DNA from: Allocoleopsis franciscana PCC 7113
GTDB taxonomy: Bacteria; Cyanobacteriota; Cyanobacteriia; Cyanobacteriales; Coleofasciculaceae
Reading direction: 5' to 3'
NCBI RefSeq assembly: GCF_000317515.1
Contig: NC_019738.1
Span: 5,420,001 to 5,484,000, forward strand
Length of the DNA stretch: 64,000 nucleotides
Positions 32,331 through 41,454 of the stretch are shown here, piece after piece (position 1 is the first letter of the stretch; each line of letters starts with the position of its first letter). Made by a program: the position numbers and the translations under genes. Under the pieces are notes generated by a model, which made no database searches, was not told where the DNA came from, and worked only from the letters and a program-made list of their open reading frames with translations.

Positions 32331-33965
32331 ATGAAAAATCTCTGGTACAAAGACGCAATTATCTACTCCTTAGATGTGGAGACATTTATGGATGTCAACG
32401 GCAATGGCATCGGTGACTTTATCGGACTCACCAAACGCCTGAACCACCTGGCTGGATTGGGAGTTACCTGCCTGTGGCTATTGCCGTTCTACCCCTCCCC
32501 AAACCGAGACAACGGCTACGACATCATGGACTATTACAACGTTGACCCGCGTCTGGGAACTCTGGGAGACTTTGTGGAGTTCATGCATCAGGCTCGCGAT
32601 CGCGGCATTCGTCTGATCATTGACCTTGTGGTCAATCACACCTCAAATCAACATCCGTGGTTCCAGTCCGCCCGCTCTGACAAAAACTCGAAGTATCGCG
32701 ACTACTACGTATGGACAGATAATCCCCCCAAAGACGCTCAAGACAAGGTGGCTTTTCCCGGTGTGCAGGAGAGTATCTGGGAATATGATGAACAAGCTGG
32801 CGCATACTATTTGCACCGATTCTATAAGGAACAGCCAGACTTAAATACTGCCAATCCAGAGGTGCGTGAGGAGATTCGCAAGATTATGGGTTTCTGGCTG
32901 GAACTTGGCGTATCCGGCTTTCGCATAGACGCTGCCCCATTCCTAATCGAGCCACTGGGTATGGAGAATGCCAAACGTGAGGAACTCCACAACCTTCTGT
33001 CTGACATGCGAGAATTTGTTTCGGAACGACGTGGCGATGGCGTGTTGCTAGCAGAGGCGAACGTCTCGCCTGACCAAATCCCCCTTTACTTTGGAGATGG
33101 GGACAGGATGAATATGCTATTCAACTTTTTGTTGAACCAGTATATCTTCCTCGCGTTGGCTAGGGAGCAGGCAGCCCCCATCATTGAGGGATTGAAAACA
33201 CTGCCCGATACCCCACATACAGGACAGTGGGTGAACTTTCTGCGTCACCACGATGAACTTACCCTTGATGGCCTCACCAAGGACGAACAGCAAGAGATTT
33301 TCGCCGCTTTTGCACCCGATGAGACGATGCAAATTTACGGGCATGGCATCCGCCGTCGTCTGGCACCCATGCTCGGAGGCGATCGCCATCGCCTAGAGTT
33401 GGCGTATAGCCTGCTATTTAGCTTGCCCGGTACACCCCTGCTGCGCTATGGCGATGAGATTGGTATGGGCGATGATTTATCGCTTGAAGGTCGTACCAGC
33501 GTCCGCACGCCTATGCAATGGTCAAACACTCAAAATGGAGGCTTCTCCACAGCGCCTCAAGATGCACTCACACGACCCGTGATTTCAGAAGGGGAGTACG
33601 GCTATCAGCAGGTCAATGCCACTACCGAGCAGCGTGACCCGAACTCATTGCTCAACTGGATGGAGCGGGTGATTCGCATACGCCAGCAATGCCCAGAGTT
33701 GGGTCGGGGGAAGTGGTGCATTTTGGAAACGGATGAGCCAAGTGTATTTGCCCACTGTTGCGAGTGGGAGGGTAACACTGTACTGACCGTGCATAATCTG
33801 GCAAAGCAACCTTGTACGGTCACCCTTAAATTGAAGGACTTCAAGCCAAAGCACCTAATGGAGCTGTTTGCAAATCGGCAGTACGAACCCTTTGACGGCA
33901 ATTCAAGTTCTATCGAAGTGGACGCATACGGGTATCGCTGGTTCCGCTCCGATAGTGTGCTTTAA
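32331..33965 (+). CDS. GH13 alpha-amylase family enzyme, trehalose-synthase-like
   Basis: A 544-residue TIM-barrel glycosidase. It begins MKNLWYKDAIIYSLDVETFMDVNGNGIGDF, typical of GH13 trehalose synthases and related glucosyltransferases. Catalytic residues are D200 (GFRID), E242 (LLAEAN) and D308 (RHHDEL); DLVVNHTS is the conserved second region. It lacks the C-terminal maltokinase seen in some TreS fusions and is about the length of the TreS catalytic chain. Maltose-trehalose interconversion is the leading guess; sucrose- or maltosyl-active relatives are alternatives. ASRT-like gene 64 bp upstream. Confidence 0.88.
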   Translation: MKNLWYKDAIIYSLDVETFMDVNGNGIGDFIGLTKRLNHLAGLGVTCLWLLPFYPSPNRDNGYDIMDYYNVDPRLGTLGDFVEFMHQARDRGIRLIIDLVVNHTSNQHPWFQSARSDKNSKYRDYYVWTDNPPKDAQDKVAFPGVQESIWEYDEQAGAYYLHRFYKEQPDLNTANPEVREEIRKIMGFWLELGVSGFRIDAAPFLIEPLGMENAKREELHNLLSDMREFVSERRGDGVLLAEANVSPDQIPLYFGDGDRMNMLFNFLLNQYIFLALAREQAAPIIEGLKTLPDTPHTGQWVNFLRHHDELTLDGLTKDEQQEIFAAFAPDETMQIYGHGIRRRLAPMLGGDRHRLELAYSLLFSLPGTPLLRYGDEIGMGDDLSLEGRTSVRTPMQWSNTQNGGFSTAPQDALTRPVISEGEYGYQQVNATTEQRDPNSLLNWMERVIRIRQQCPELGRGKWCILETDEPSVFAHCCEWEGNTVLTVHNLAKQPCTVTLKLKDFKPKHLMELFANRQYEPFDGNSSSIEVDAYGYRWFRSDSVL

Positions 33966-34017
33966 ACCATTCAAAATCAGGAGATTTCCTACATGAATAC
34001 CTTACACCCCTCCCCAA

Positions 34018-34101
34018 CCCTCCCCTTATCAAGGGGAGGGAGCAAGATTTTTCTTAACTTCCCCCCTTGCCAAGGGGGGATAGAGGGGGGTCATATTTTG
34101 A
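34018..34101. repeat. dispersed G/C-run palindromic repeat
   Basis: Two hairpins (CCCTCCCCTT-atc-AAGGGGAGGG at 34018-34040 and CCCCCCTTG-CCAAGGGGGG at 34061-34079) and a G-rich tail, a repeat type common between cyanobacterial genes. It starts right after an AGGAGA-spaced ATG (33993), as if inserted into the start of a lost gene. Confidence 0.6.
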
Positions 34102-34115
34102 TTCGTGCAGGAGGT

Positions 34116-34496
34116 CTAGGGATTTGTCAGAAAAGTAGGCAATTCCAGTAGATGAAAGTAAGCAAGAGCTGCCACGACCAAAGTGTAAAGCGTTGAGCCA
34201 CCCAAGCCAATCCATAAATCCCGTTTCGGGTTTCGCTGCTCTTGTCCCAGAAACATATCCATCGCTCCCATCTGCATCATCAAAATCCCTAATACATTGG
34301 AGAGCCAATAGCCAACAATCGTAAATGGCAAAAACCAGTCGGGATTCATCCAACTGACGAGATAGCCAAACAGTAGGGCAATCGGCAGATTAAAGAACAA
34401 GTCGTTCCACCACGAGAGGGGAGAGAGCATATAGCCAATCCCTAACAGAAAGCTACCTCGCAGTTTCTTGAACACGACCCTTACTCCCGCTATCAA
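34116..34496 (-). CDS. membrane protein of unknown function
   Basis: A 126-residue protein with three to four hydrophobic helices (about 30-49 DLFFNLPIALLFGYLVSW, 53-80 FLPFTIVGYWLSNVLGILMMQMG, 95-117 LWIGLGGSTLYTLVVAALAYF). No family recognised with confidence. It is convergent with the GH13 gene and divergent from the flavin oxidoreductase (62 bp). Overlapping frames in this stretch are inferior in composition. Confidence 0.65.
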   Translation of the reverse strand: MIAGVRVVFKKLRGSFLLGIGYMLSPLSWWNDLFFNLPIALLFGYLVSWMNPDWFLPFTIVGYWLSNVLGILMMQMGAMDMFLGQEQRNPKRDLWIGLGGSTLYTLVVAALAYFHLLELPTFLTNP

Positions 34497-34558
34497 CCAA
34501 TTGTTTAGATACGTTAAGCCTCATTAATTAGTATGACATCACACATCAAGGAATCATC

Positions 34559-35524
34559 ATGGTAAAGATTGCTTATCACGCTTCCCACGAACAGTTCAAG
34601 CCGAGCGCTCTTTTAAAATACGTTCAAATGGCCCAGCGTGCTGGATTCACGGCTGGCTCATCTTCTGACCACTTCCATCCCTGGAGCGATCGCCAAGGGG
34701 AAAGCGGCTTCTCTTGGGCATGGTTAGGCGCAGCCATGCAGGCAACATCTCTTCCCTTCGGCGTCATTTGCGCTCCGGGGCAACGGTATCACCCTGCCAT
34801 TGTTGCTCAGGCGGCGGCAACGCTGGCGGAAATGTTTCCCGATCGCTTGTGGGTGTCGCTGGCAAGTGGCGAAGCGCTTAATGAGCGAATTACTGGAGAA
34901 CACTGGCCTCCCAAATCCGAACGGAATGCTCGCCTCAAGGAATGTGTAGATATTATCCGTGCCTTGTGGGCGGGAGAAACGGTAACCCACTACGGGCGGG
35001 TGCGGGTTGAGGAGGCAAAGCTCTACACTCGACCTGAGATTCCCCTGCCAGTAATTGGAGCGGCTGTTACGGCTGAAACAGCCGAGTGGTTAGGCTCTTG
35101 GGCAGATGGACTCTACACAACCTCCCGCCCTCCTGAAGAACTCAAGAAGGTGGTAGAAGCGTTTTATCGAGGTGGGGGAGAGGGTAAGCCGATGTATCTT
35201 AAGGTGCAACTCTCCTACGCCAAAGATGAGACAGAGGCACGACTTGGAGCCTACGAGCAGTGGCGTACCAACATTTTTAGGAGCGTTGCCCTAGCGGAAC
35301 TGTGGACGCCTAAGCAATTTGATGCCGCCGCACAGTTTGTCAGACCGGAGGACATGGATCGCTGCGTGCGGATTTCTGCTGAACCCCAGCAGCACATTGA
35401 GTGGTTACAGAAGGATTTAGAACTCGGATTTAGTGAACTTGTCTTGCATAATGTGAACTTAGAGCAGGAGCAGTTCATCGAGGTTTTTGGGGAGAAAGTG
35501 CTGCCAGCGATCGCAAAGGGCTGA
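34559..35524 (+). CDS. LLM-class flavin-dependent oxidoreductase, TIGR03885-like
   Basis: A 321-residue luciferase-like TIM-barrel oxidoreductase. The N-terminus KIAYHASHEQFKPSALLKYVQMAQRAGFTAGSSSDHFHPWSDRQG and LPFGVICAPGQRYHPAIVAQAAATLAEMFPDR are characteristic of the bacterial luciferase/F420-dependent dehydrogenase superfamily. It resembles the TIGR03885 group, found also in organisms without F420, so FMN is the probable cofactor (inference). The substrate is unknown; homologues are often near carbohydrate or stress genes. It stands alone on its strand. Confidence 0.85.
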   Translation: MVKIAYHASHEQFKPSALLKYVQMAQRAGFTAGSSSDHFHPWSDRQGESGFSWAWLGAAMQATSLPFGVICAPGQRYHPAIVAQAAATLAEMFPDRLWVSLASGEALNERITGEHWPPKSERNARLKECVDIIRALWAGETVTHYGRVRVEEAKLYTRPEIPLPVIGAAVTAETAEWLGSWADGLYTTSRPPEELKKVVEAFYRGGGEGKPMYLKVQLSYAKDETEARLGAYEQWRTNIFRSVALAELWTPKQFDAAAQFVRPEDMDRCVRISAEPQQHIEWLQKDLELGFSELVLHNVNLEQEQFIEVFGEKVLPAIAKG

Positions 35525-35569
35525 GTCGAGTGGGTGAGAAAATGTTAGGATGAGCCGCCTTGTGAATGA

Positions 35570-37939
35570 ATGATTAATATCTCTGAGGCCATCGTCAGCG
35601 CCTTCCAGTTTTACCAGACGGGTAACTTATCTCACGCTGAATGGATCTGCCAGCAAATTCTTCAGCAGCAGCCTAATTCTACAGAAGCGTTGGATCTCCT
35701 CGGTAGGATGGCTCACCAAGTCGGCAAACTGGAAGAAGCGATCGCCTATTATCAAAAGTTAATTGCGCTCCTGCCAGACTATGCCGAAGCTTACTATCGC
35801 CTAGGTTCGGCTCTACAGTCAAAAGGTCAGCTTGCAGAAGCGATCGCTTTCTACCAACACGCGATCAAACTCCAGCCAGATTATACCGAAGCTCATTACA
35901 ACCTGGGCTATGCTTTCCATCAACAAGGAAATCTGCCTGCGGCTATTGAACACTATCAACAGGCGATCGCTCTCAATCCTAACCAGGCTGAGGCTCACGC
36001 TAACTTAGCTCATATTCTTCAACATCAGGGCCAAATTGAGGCGGCTATCACTCATTATCAGCAGGCGATCGCGATTAAACCAGATGTTCCCGAAATCTTC
36101 TACAACCTCGGCAATCTCTTGAAGCAGCAAAACCAACTGGATGCTGCGATGATTCAATATCAATGGGCGCTCGCTCTCAACCCTAATTATATAGATGCCC
36201 ATCTTCAGTTAGGTACATCTCTACACTCTTTAGGTAAGTATGAAGAGGCGATTATCTGCTATCAACAGGCGCTGACTTTAGAGCCAAATGTTCTCGATAC
36301 TTACCTTAAATTAGGCTGGGCGCTCATGCATTTGAGTCGCTTTGAAAAAGCTACACATTGTTTCCAGCAAGCTTTAATTCTGAACCCCGAACATCCGGAA
36401 GTCTACCAAAAACTGGCATTAGCTTTAGCCAGCCAGAATCAACTGGAAGAAGCCATCACTTCCTTCCAAAAAGCCTTACATCTAAACTCCAATTTTGTTG
36501 AAGCTTATTGGCAAAGTCACCTCCTCTTACCTATCCTTTATGATACTCAGGAACAGATTCAACACTGGCGTCAGCGCTTCTGTCGGGGACTCAATCACTT
36601 AATTCAACAAAGTGACTTCAATAGTAATGAAGGAATCAGGCAGATTTTGGCTGGATTAACAGCATCTGCCACTACCTTCTTGTTAAGTTATCAGGGTTTT
36701 AATGATCGAGGAATACAACGAAAGTATGGAACATTAGTTCATCGGGTGATGGCAACTATCTACCCTCAATGGACGAAACCTATGTCCATGCCTCAGCTCA
36801 GCCATCAAAGAAAGATTCGCGTCGGTTATCTCTCCGCTTATTTCAGAACACATACGGTCGCGTCTTTAACTTTAGGTTGGCTGAAAAACTGTGATAAAGA
36901 AAAATTGGAAATTTATAGTTACTACATTGGCTCTAAAGCCGATTTAACTACGGCAGAAATTTATTCTAATAGTGATAAGTATTATCACATTTATGGTGAT
37001 TTAAATAGCATTTGTGAGCAGGTAATAGCGGATAAGCTACATATCCTAGTTTTCACAGACATTGGTATGGATTCGCTAACGACTTACATCGCAGGATTAC
37101 GCCTTGCTCCCATCCAATGTATGACTTGGGGACATCCAGTCACTTCGGGATTACCAACCATTGATTACTTTTTATCGAGTGATTTAATGGAACCTCAAAA
37201 CGCTCAATCTCACTATTGGGAAAAGTTAGTTCGTTTACCTAATATTGGCATTTGTTATCAAAAGCCTGTTGTTTCTGAACTGACTAAAAGTCGTTCGGAA
37301 TTGAATTTACGCGAGGATACTATTATTTATCTTTGTTGTCAATCTTTATTTAAATATCTTCCTCAATTTGATACCATTTTTCCCAAAATTGCTCAACGTG
37401 TACCTCAAGCTCAATTTGCTTTCGTTTCTCATCCTGTCCCTGTTGTAACTGCCCAATTTATAACCCGTCTCAGTCGTGCGTTTGCTAACTTAAAATTAAA
37501 CTATAAAGACTATTGTGTGATTCTACCCAGACTAGAACGAGTGGATTACTTCAATCTTAATTTAGTGTCCAATGTTTTCCTTGATACCTTCTCTTGGTCA
37601 GGGGGAAATACAACCTTGGAAGCGATTGCTTGTGGTTTACCCATTGTGACTTGTCCGGGAGAGTTTATGCGTAGTCGTCACTCTTACGGAATTTTAAAAA
37701 GAATGGGAATTACAGAAACAATTGCTCAAGATGAAATTGAGTATGTTGAGATTGCTGTACGCTTAGGGATAGATACAAACTGGCGACAGGAAATTGTGCA
37801 AAAAATCTATGAACGTCATCATTGGTTATACAATGATAAAACTTGTGTTACTGCATTAGAAGATTTCTATCAAAGAGTAGTTTTATCGCAGCTTGGTAAA
37901 AGTGATAGTCTCAAGAAGACCAATAGCGGCGCAGATTAA
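35570..37939 (+). CDS. TPR and O-GlcNAc-transferase-like (GT41) protein
   Basis: A 789-residue protein. Residues 1-305 comprise about eight 34-residue tetratricopeptide repeats of the EAIAYYQKLIALLPDYAEAYYRLGSAL kind. Residues about 410-780 form a GT41 (SPINDLY/OGT) catalytic domain with KIRVGYLSAYFRTHTVA, PIQCMTWGHPVTSGLPTIDYFLSSDLMEP and FSWSGGNTTLEAIACGLPIVT, where the sugar-nucleotide diphosphate binds. It probably glycosylates proteins on Ser/Thr in the cytosol. A related role in glycosylating pili or surface proteins is inference. Its 3' end overlaps the convergent oxidoreductase gene by 29 bp. Confidence 0.92.
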   Translation: MINISEAIVSAFQFYQTGNLSHAEWICQQILQQQPNSTEALDLLGRMAHQVGKLEEAIAYYQKLIALLPDYAEAYYRLGSALQSKGQLAEAIAFYQHAIKLQPDYTEAHYNLGYAFHQQGNLPAAIEHYQQAIALNPNQAEAHANLAHILQHQGQIEAAITHYQQAIAIKPDVPEIFYNLGNLLKQQNQLDAAMIQYQWALALNPNYIDAHLQLGTSLHSLGKYEEAIICYQQALTLEPNVLDTYLKLGWALMHLSRFEKATHCFQQALILNPEHPEVYQKLALALASQNQLEEAITSFQKALHLNSNFVEAYWQSHLLLPILYDTQEQIQHWRQRFCRGLNHLIQQSDFNSNEGIRQILAGLTASATTFLLSYQGFNDRGIQRKYGTLVHRVMATIYPQWTKPMSMPQLSHQRKIRVGYLSAYFRTHTVASLTLGWLKNCDKEKLEIYSYYIGSKADLTTAEIYSNSDKYYHIYGDLNSICEQVIADKLHILVFTDIGMDSLTTYIAGLRLAPIQCMTWGHPVTSGLPTIDYFLSSDLMEPQNAQSHYWEKLVRLPNIGICYQKPVVSELTKSRSELNLREDTIIYLCCQSLFKYLPQFDTIFPKIAQRVPQAQFAFVSHPVPVVTAQFITRLSRAFANLKLNYKDYCVILPRLERVDYFNLNLVSNVFLDTFSWSGGNTTLEAIACGLPIVTCPGEFMRSRHSYGILKRMGITETIAQDEIEYVEIAVRLGIDTNWRQEIVQKIYERHHWLYNDKTCVTALEDFYQRVVLSQLGKSDSLKKTNSGAD

Positions 37940-39458
37940 AAAACCCTTCTAGAACATTTTGTAGGATAGAGTTTTGTCTGAGGCGTTGTTGTTGCCACTC
38001 CAGAGCCGTTTTATGAAAAATTTCTGACAACGTTGGGGAAATATGAGGGAAGTCAGTATGTAGTGAAGTTAGACCAAAGGGACTGGCTTTGATCTTAATC
38101 TTCTGGCGAATTGCAAGCGCGATCGCACCAATTAACTCACTTGCCTCTGAACCAACAATGGATGCACCTAAAATTTCCCCACTATGACGCCCAATGATTT
38201 TACAAAAACCAGTTGTTTGCCCTAATATCTGTGCTTTATCCAGCGTTTTGAAATATTGCCGCACCACAAACACATCCTTACCATAGCGCCGTCTGGCTTG
38301 CGCTTCCGTCAAACCCACTCGTGCTAATTGAGGAGCACACAAAATGGCCCAAGGAATTGAGCCATAATCAACTTTAAATAAGGGCGCAAATAAAGCATTG
38401 TTCAGAGCAATACTGGCTTCATACTGAGCAATATGAGTGAATGGATAACCCCCAGCCACATCCCCACAAGCATAGATACGAGGATTGGTGGTTTGTAGTT
38501 TCTCGTTCAGTTTCAGCCCTTGTCGAGTGTATTTAATTCCAACAGCTTCTAAATTTAAGCCTTCGACATTCGGCTGTTGACCCATAGCCAGCAAAATTTT
38601 ATCCGTTTCAATGGCTTGATTTCCGGCTTGAACCCAAATTTTATCCTCAATACGCCTTACCTGGGTTACTGGACTCTCGGTGAGAACGCGAATTCCCTCA
38701 GCCTCTAACTGAGCTTGCACGAGGTGAGACGCCTCTGAGTCTTCTTGGGGCAAAATTTGAGAGGTACTAGTAATGAGAGTAACCTCACAGTTGAGCCGCG
38801 CTAACGTCTGAGCAAGTTCAGTACCCATGGGAGTACCACCGATGATTAACCAGCTTCCCTGCAAGAGTCGGGTTGAAGGTTGAAGGTTGTTTTCTAAACT
38901 TTCAATCTGTAACTTGTCAGCCTGCAACTTTTCTTGCCAAATATCTGCTGGGGTGAAATAGCTAATCGTCTGCAACTCATCAATATTAGGAATCTCCAAG
39001 CGAGAACCCGTCGCGATGAGATAGGCACGCGCCCGCAGGCGTCGATTGTTGACGACAAAGCCAAGGTGAGGGCGTCGGCAAAATTCACCCTTACCAGTGA
39101 TTACATCAACGCCTAACGAGCCTAAGATAGCAGGAGAATTCTGTTGGGAGCAGGTATCAACGACTAAATGCGCCCACTGCATCGCTTCAGCCAATTGGAT
39201 AGATGGAACTTGCTGTTGTTCTGTTGAATCAGTGGTTGAACAATGGATACCCAATAGGGGGGCGTCACGTAGCTGCTGGAGGACATGCCCAACCTGAGCC
39301 AACGCTTGAGTGTAGATAGCTCCATCATCTAGACTGTTAGCCTGTAGCCGCAGAGGCTCGATGAGGGCAACACGAGCATTTAAACGGGCAGCAGCAACGG
39401 CGGCATAAGCACCGACAGGGCTGCCACCAATGACGATGAGGTCGTATTCGACGGTCAT
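37911..39458 (-). CDS. FAD/NAD(P)-dependent pyridine nucleotide-disulfide oxidoreductase-like protein without redox disulfide
   Basis: A 515-residue flavoprotein of the dihydrolipoamide dehydrogenase/mercuric reductase fold. The FAD site is DLIVIGGSPVGAYAAVAAARLNARVALIEP (6-35), the NAD(P) site is WLIIGGTPMGTELAQTLARLNCEV, and the second FAD contact is RIYACGDVAGGYPFTHIAQYEA. The C-terminal dimerisation domain has DFPHISPTLSEIFH. In classical members a CxxxxC disulfide follows the first Gly-rich motif; here this stretch (LRLQANSLDDGAIYTQA) has no cysteine, so it cannot be a normal disulfide reductase. A different electron acceptor is likely. Tail-to-tail overlap with the OGT gene (29 bp). Confidence 0.88.
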   Translation of the reverse strand: MTVEYDLIVIGGSPVGAYAAVAAARLNARVALIEPLRLQANSLDDGAIYTQALAQVGHVLQQLRDAPLLGIHCSTTDSTEQQQVPSIQLAEAMQWAHLVVDTCSQQNSPAILGSLGVDVITGKGEFCRRPHLGFVVNNRRLRARAYLIATGSRLEIPNIDELQTISYFTPADIWQEKLQADKLQIESLENNLQPSTRLLQGSWLIIGGTPMGTELAQTLARLNCEVTLITSTSQILPQEDSEASHLVQAQLEAEGIRVLTESPVTQVRRIEDKIWVQAGNQAIETDKILLAMGQQPNVEGLNLEAVGIKYTRQGLKLNEKLQTTNPRIYACGDVAGGYPFTHIAQYEASIALNNALFAPLFKVDYGSIPWAILCAPQLARVGLTEAQARRRYGKDVFVVRQYFKTLDKAQILGQTTGFCKIIGRHSGEILGASIVGSEASELIGAIALAIRQKIKIKASPFGLTSLHTDFPHISPTLSEIFHKTALEWQQQRLRQNSILQNVLEGFFNLRRYWSS

Positions 39459-39580
39459 TCGATTTTAGATTTTCGAGGGTTGATTGCTACGGTTTCATTG
39501 TGATCAGCCATGGGGCTATATTCAAGGAAATTCACAAGGAAAGGAGTTCAGAATGAAATTTCATTCTGCAACTCCTGTGT

Positions 39581-40657
39581 TTAAAGGATAGCCTCTAGAC
39601 CCTCTAGTAAGCGCTGGTTTTCCGCTTCTGTGCGGACGGCAACTCGGAAAAAGCGATCGCCTAATTCCGGAAAGCTCAGGCAGTCGCGGATTAAAATCCG
39701 GCTGTGTTTGAGCAGTTTTAAGAGTAGCTGTGAACTGGGTTGTTCAGATTGCACCAGTAAAAAGTTAGCGGCGCTGGGGTAGGGTTGCAACCCTGGTAAT
39801 AATGCTAAACCCTGAAACAGTTGCGATCGCGCTTTAGGGAGCCAGTCCCAGGTTTGTTGTTGAAATTGGGTATCGGCTACTACAGCCGTCGCTGCGGCAG
39901 CCGCTAAGATATTTACAGGCCAGGGGTCACGCCACTCCTGCCAGCGCCGCAGTCGGTCAGGGTGAGCGATACAATAGCCGACGCGTAATCCAGGGAGGCT
40001 GTAAAACTTGGTGAGCGATCGCAAAATCACCAAATTGGGATAGTCCTGCACCACTGAGATTAGACTTGGCTGCTGGTTGGGAGGCAGAAAGTCCATAAAG
40101 GCTTCATCTACCACAACCAGAGCAAATTGCGAAATTAGAGGTAAGATTGCCTCTCGATTAAATAACTGCCCACTGGGATTGTGCGGGTTATTCAGCAACA
40201 GACCCGATCGATTTTGAATTTCGGGTTTGAGATTTGGGATGGGTAAGGGTCGCTCTAAAACCTCACCACTCAAATCGATTGGGTATTTCCTGACCTTAGC
40301 CCCAAATGCCTCAAGGGCGCGTTGGTAATCGCTGAATGCTGGAGTGAGTAGGCAAGTCCCCTCCAGTTCAGATAGCTCCCTGGCAGCCCAAGTCAGAAGC
40401 TCAGCGGAGCCGTTACCGGGCAAAATCCAGTCAGGCGTCAGAGTTGGGTGAAACTGACTCAGAGACGCCCGCAGTTGAGCATAATCAGGGTCAGGATAGG
40501 CCGTTAGGTCTGCTAGGGCTTGCTCGATTGCCGCAAGAGCACTTTTTGGCGGTCCCAGTGGGTTGATACTCGCCGAAAAATCAAGAATCAAAGAAGGGGA
40601 ACAGCCTGCCAGTGCCGCTGCCCAGGCTAAATTTCCCCCGTGAGTCGGTCGTCTCAA
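39581..40657 (-). CDS. cobD: threonine-phosphate decarboxylase (CobD-like) / histidinol-phosphate aminotransferase family
   Basis: A PLP-dependent class I/II aminotransferase-fold enzyme of 358 residues. The N-terminus RRPTHGGNLAWAAALAGCSPSLILDFSASINPLGPP is typical of CobD, which decarboxylates L-threonine O-3-phosphate to aminopropanol phosphate, the nucleotide-loop linker in cobamides. The PLP lysine is K217 in SLTKFYSLPGLRVGY; NNPHNPSG and VVDEAFMDF are also conserved. Some cyanobacterial homologues may act in histidine synthesis instead. The HU gene lies 28 bp upstream on the same strand. Confidence 0.88.
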   Translation of the reverse strand: MRRPTHGGNLAWAAALAGCSPSLILDFSASINPLGPPKSALAAIEQALADLTAYPDPDYAQLRASLSQFHPTLTPDWILPGNGSAELLTWAARELSELEGTCLLTPAFSDYQRALEAFGAKVRKYPIDLSGEVLERPLPIPNLKPEIQNRSGLLLNNPHNPSGQLFNREAILPLISQFALVVVDEAFMDFLPPNQQPSLISVVQDYPNLVILRSLTKFYSLPGLRVGYCIAHPDRLRRWQEWRDPWPVNILAAAAATAVVADTQFQQQTWDWLPKARSQLFQGLALLPGLQPYPSAANFLLVQSEQPSSQLLLKLLKHSRILIRDCLSFPELGDRFFRVAVRTEAENQRLLEGLEAIL

Positions 40658-40685
40658 AGATACGTTCCGTTTATGTCATCAGCCG

Positions 40686-40970
40686 TTACTTATCGCTGGG
40701 TGCAACTTTCTCCTTAAACAGTTTCCCAGCCGAAAACGCAGGAACTTTAGTTGCCGGGATTTCCATTTTATCCCCGGTTTTTGGATTGCGACCCTCACGG
40801 GCTTTGCGCTCTCGGGACTCGAAAGAACCAAAGCCCACCAAAGTGACTTTGTCACCTTCGGAAACGGCTTCCATAATCGCTTCCAGTGCCGCCGAGAGGA
40901 CTGCATCGGCTTGCTTTTTGGTCACTTTTGCGTTTTCCGCTACCTTATCAACTAATTCACCTTTGTTCAT
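40686..40970 (-). CDS. HU-family DNA-binding protein
   Basis: A 94-residue nucleoid protein that binds and bends DNA as a dimer. MNKGELVDKVAENAKVTKKQADAVLSAALEAIMEAV is the N-terminal helical dimerisation part, and TLVGFGSFESRERKAREGRNPKTGDKMEIPATKVPAFSAGKLFKE is the DNA-binding beta-arm with the conserved RNPKTG. Length matches HU (90-94). A strong Shine-Dalgarno (AGAAGGAGA) precedes the ATG. Upstream gene-free stretch carries its promoter. Confidence 0.96.
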   Translation of the reverse strand: MNKGELVDKVAENAKVTKKQADAVLSAALEAIMEAVSEGDKVTLVGFGSFESRERKAREGRNPKTGDKMEIPATKVPAFSAGKLFKEKVAPSDK

Positions 40971-41454
40971 TCGGATTCTCCTTCTGTATTTGCATCACAG
41001 GTCAACTATTACGCTAAATCTCAGCTTCGAGATCTAGATACGTGACCCTAATTGCGGGGCTTTTCAACTCGAAATCGCTGCAACTCCCGCAGGCTCGAAG
41101 TTTCACTGCATTATTCTAAGGTCTCTACCGCAGATATGGATCGGTGAAAGCTTTAAGTTATGTGGATTTCAGGATTTTTGAGCCATTTAAGCCGAGAAAT
41201 TAGGAATTTATACTTATTCTTTTGGGGTTTTTCCCCTCAGTTAAGGGTTGGGAACACCTGAACCATCACCCAAACGAACCGGAGCAGAACGCTACCAGAG
41301 CCTGTTGAATCATTACAAGAAATCCAGCCAAAAATCAACTCCCTTTTAGCTATGGGAGTTTCAAGTCTGCCAGTGTAGGACTGAGCAACGATTAACTTAG
41401 CTTTCCCAGTCCACGCCGTCGTTTAAGACGGCGCTGAGTGATTTATGAGTTGGC
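40971..41454. other. gene-free interval, HU promoter side and pilQ terminator side
   Basis: No gene is supported in these 484 bp. The right end contains a 7-bp-stem hairpin (CGCCGTC-gtttaa-GACGGCG, 41414-41433) 22 bp after the pilQ stop; it has no T-tract, so its terminator role is weak. An HU promoter should lie near 40985-41040, with TTGACC as a -35-like element on the minus strand. Confidence 0.5.

Noticed and set aside
33993-34151. Possible 52-residue plus-strand gene after the GH13 gene
   Set aside because: Its sequence is the translation of a dispersed G/C-run repeat; no protein-like composition remains.
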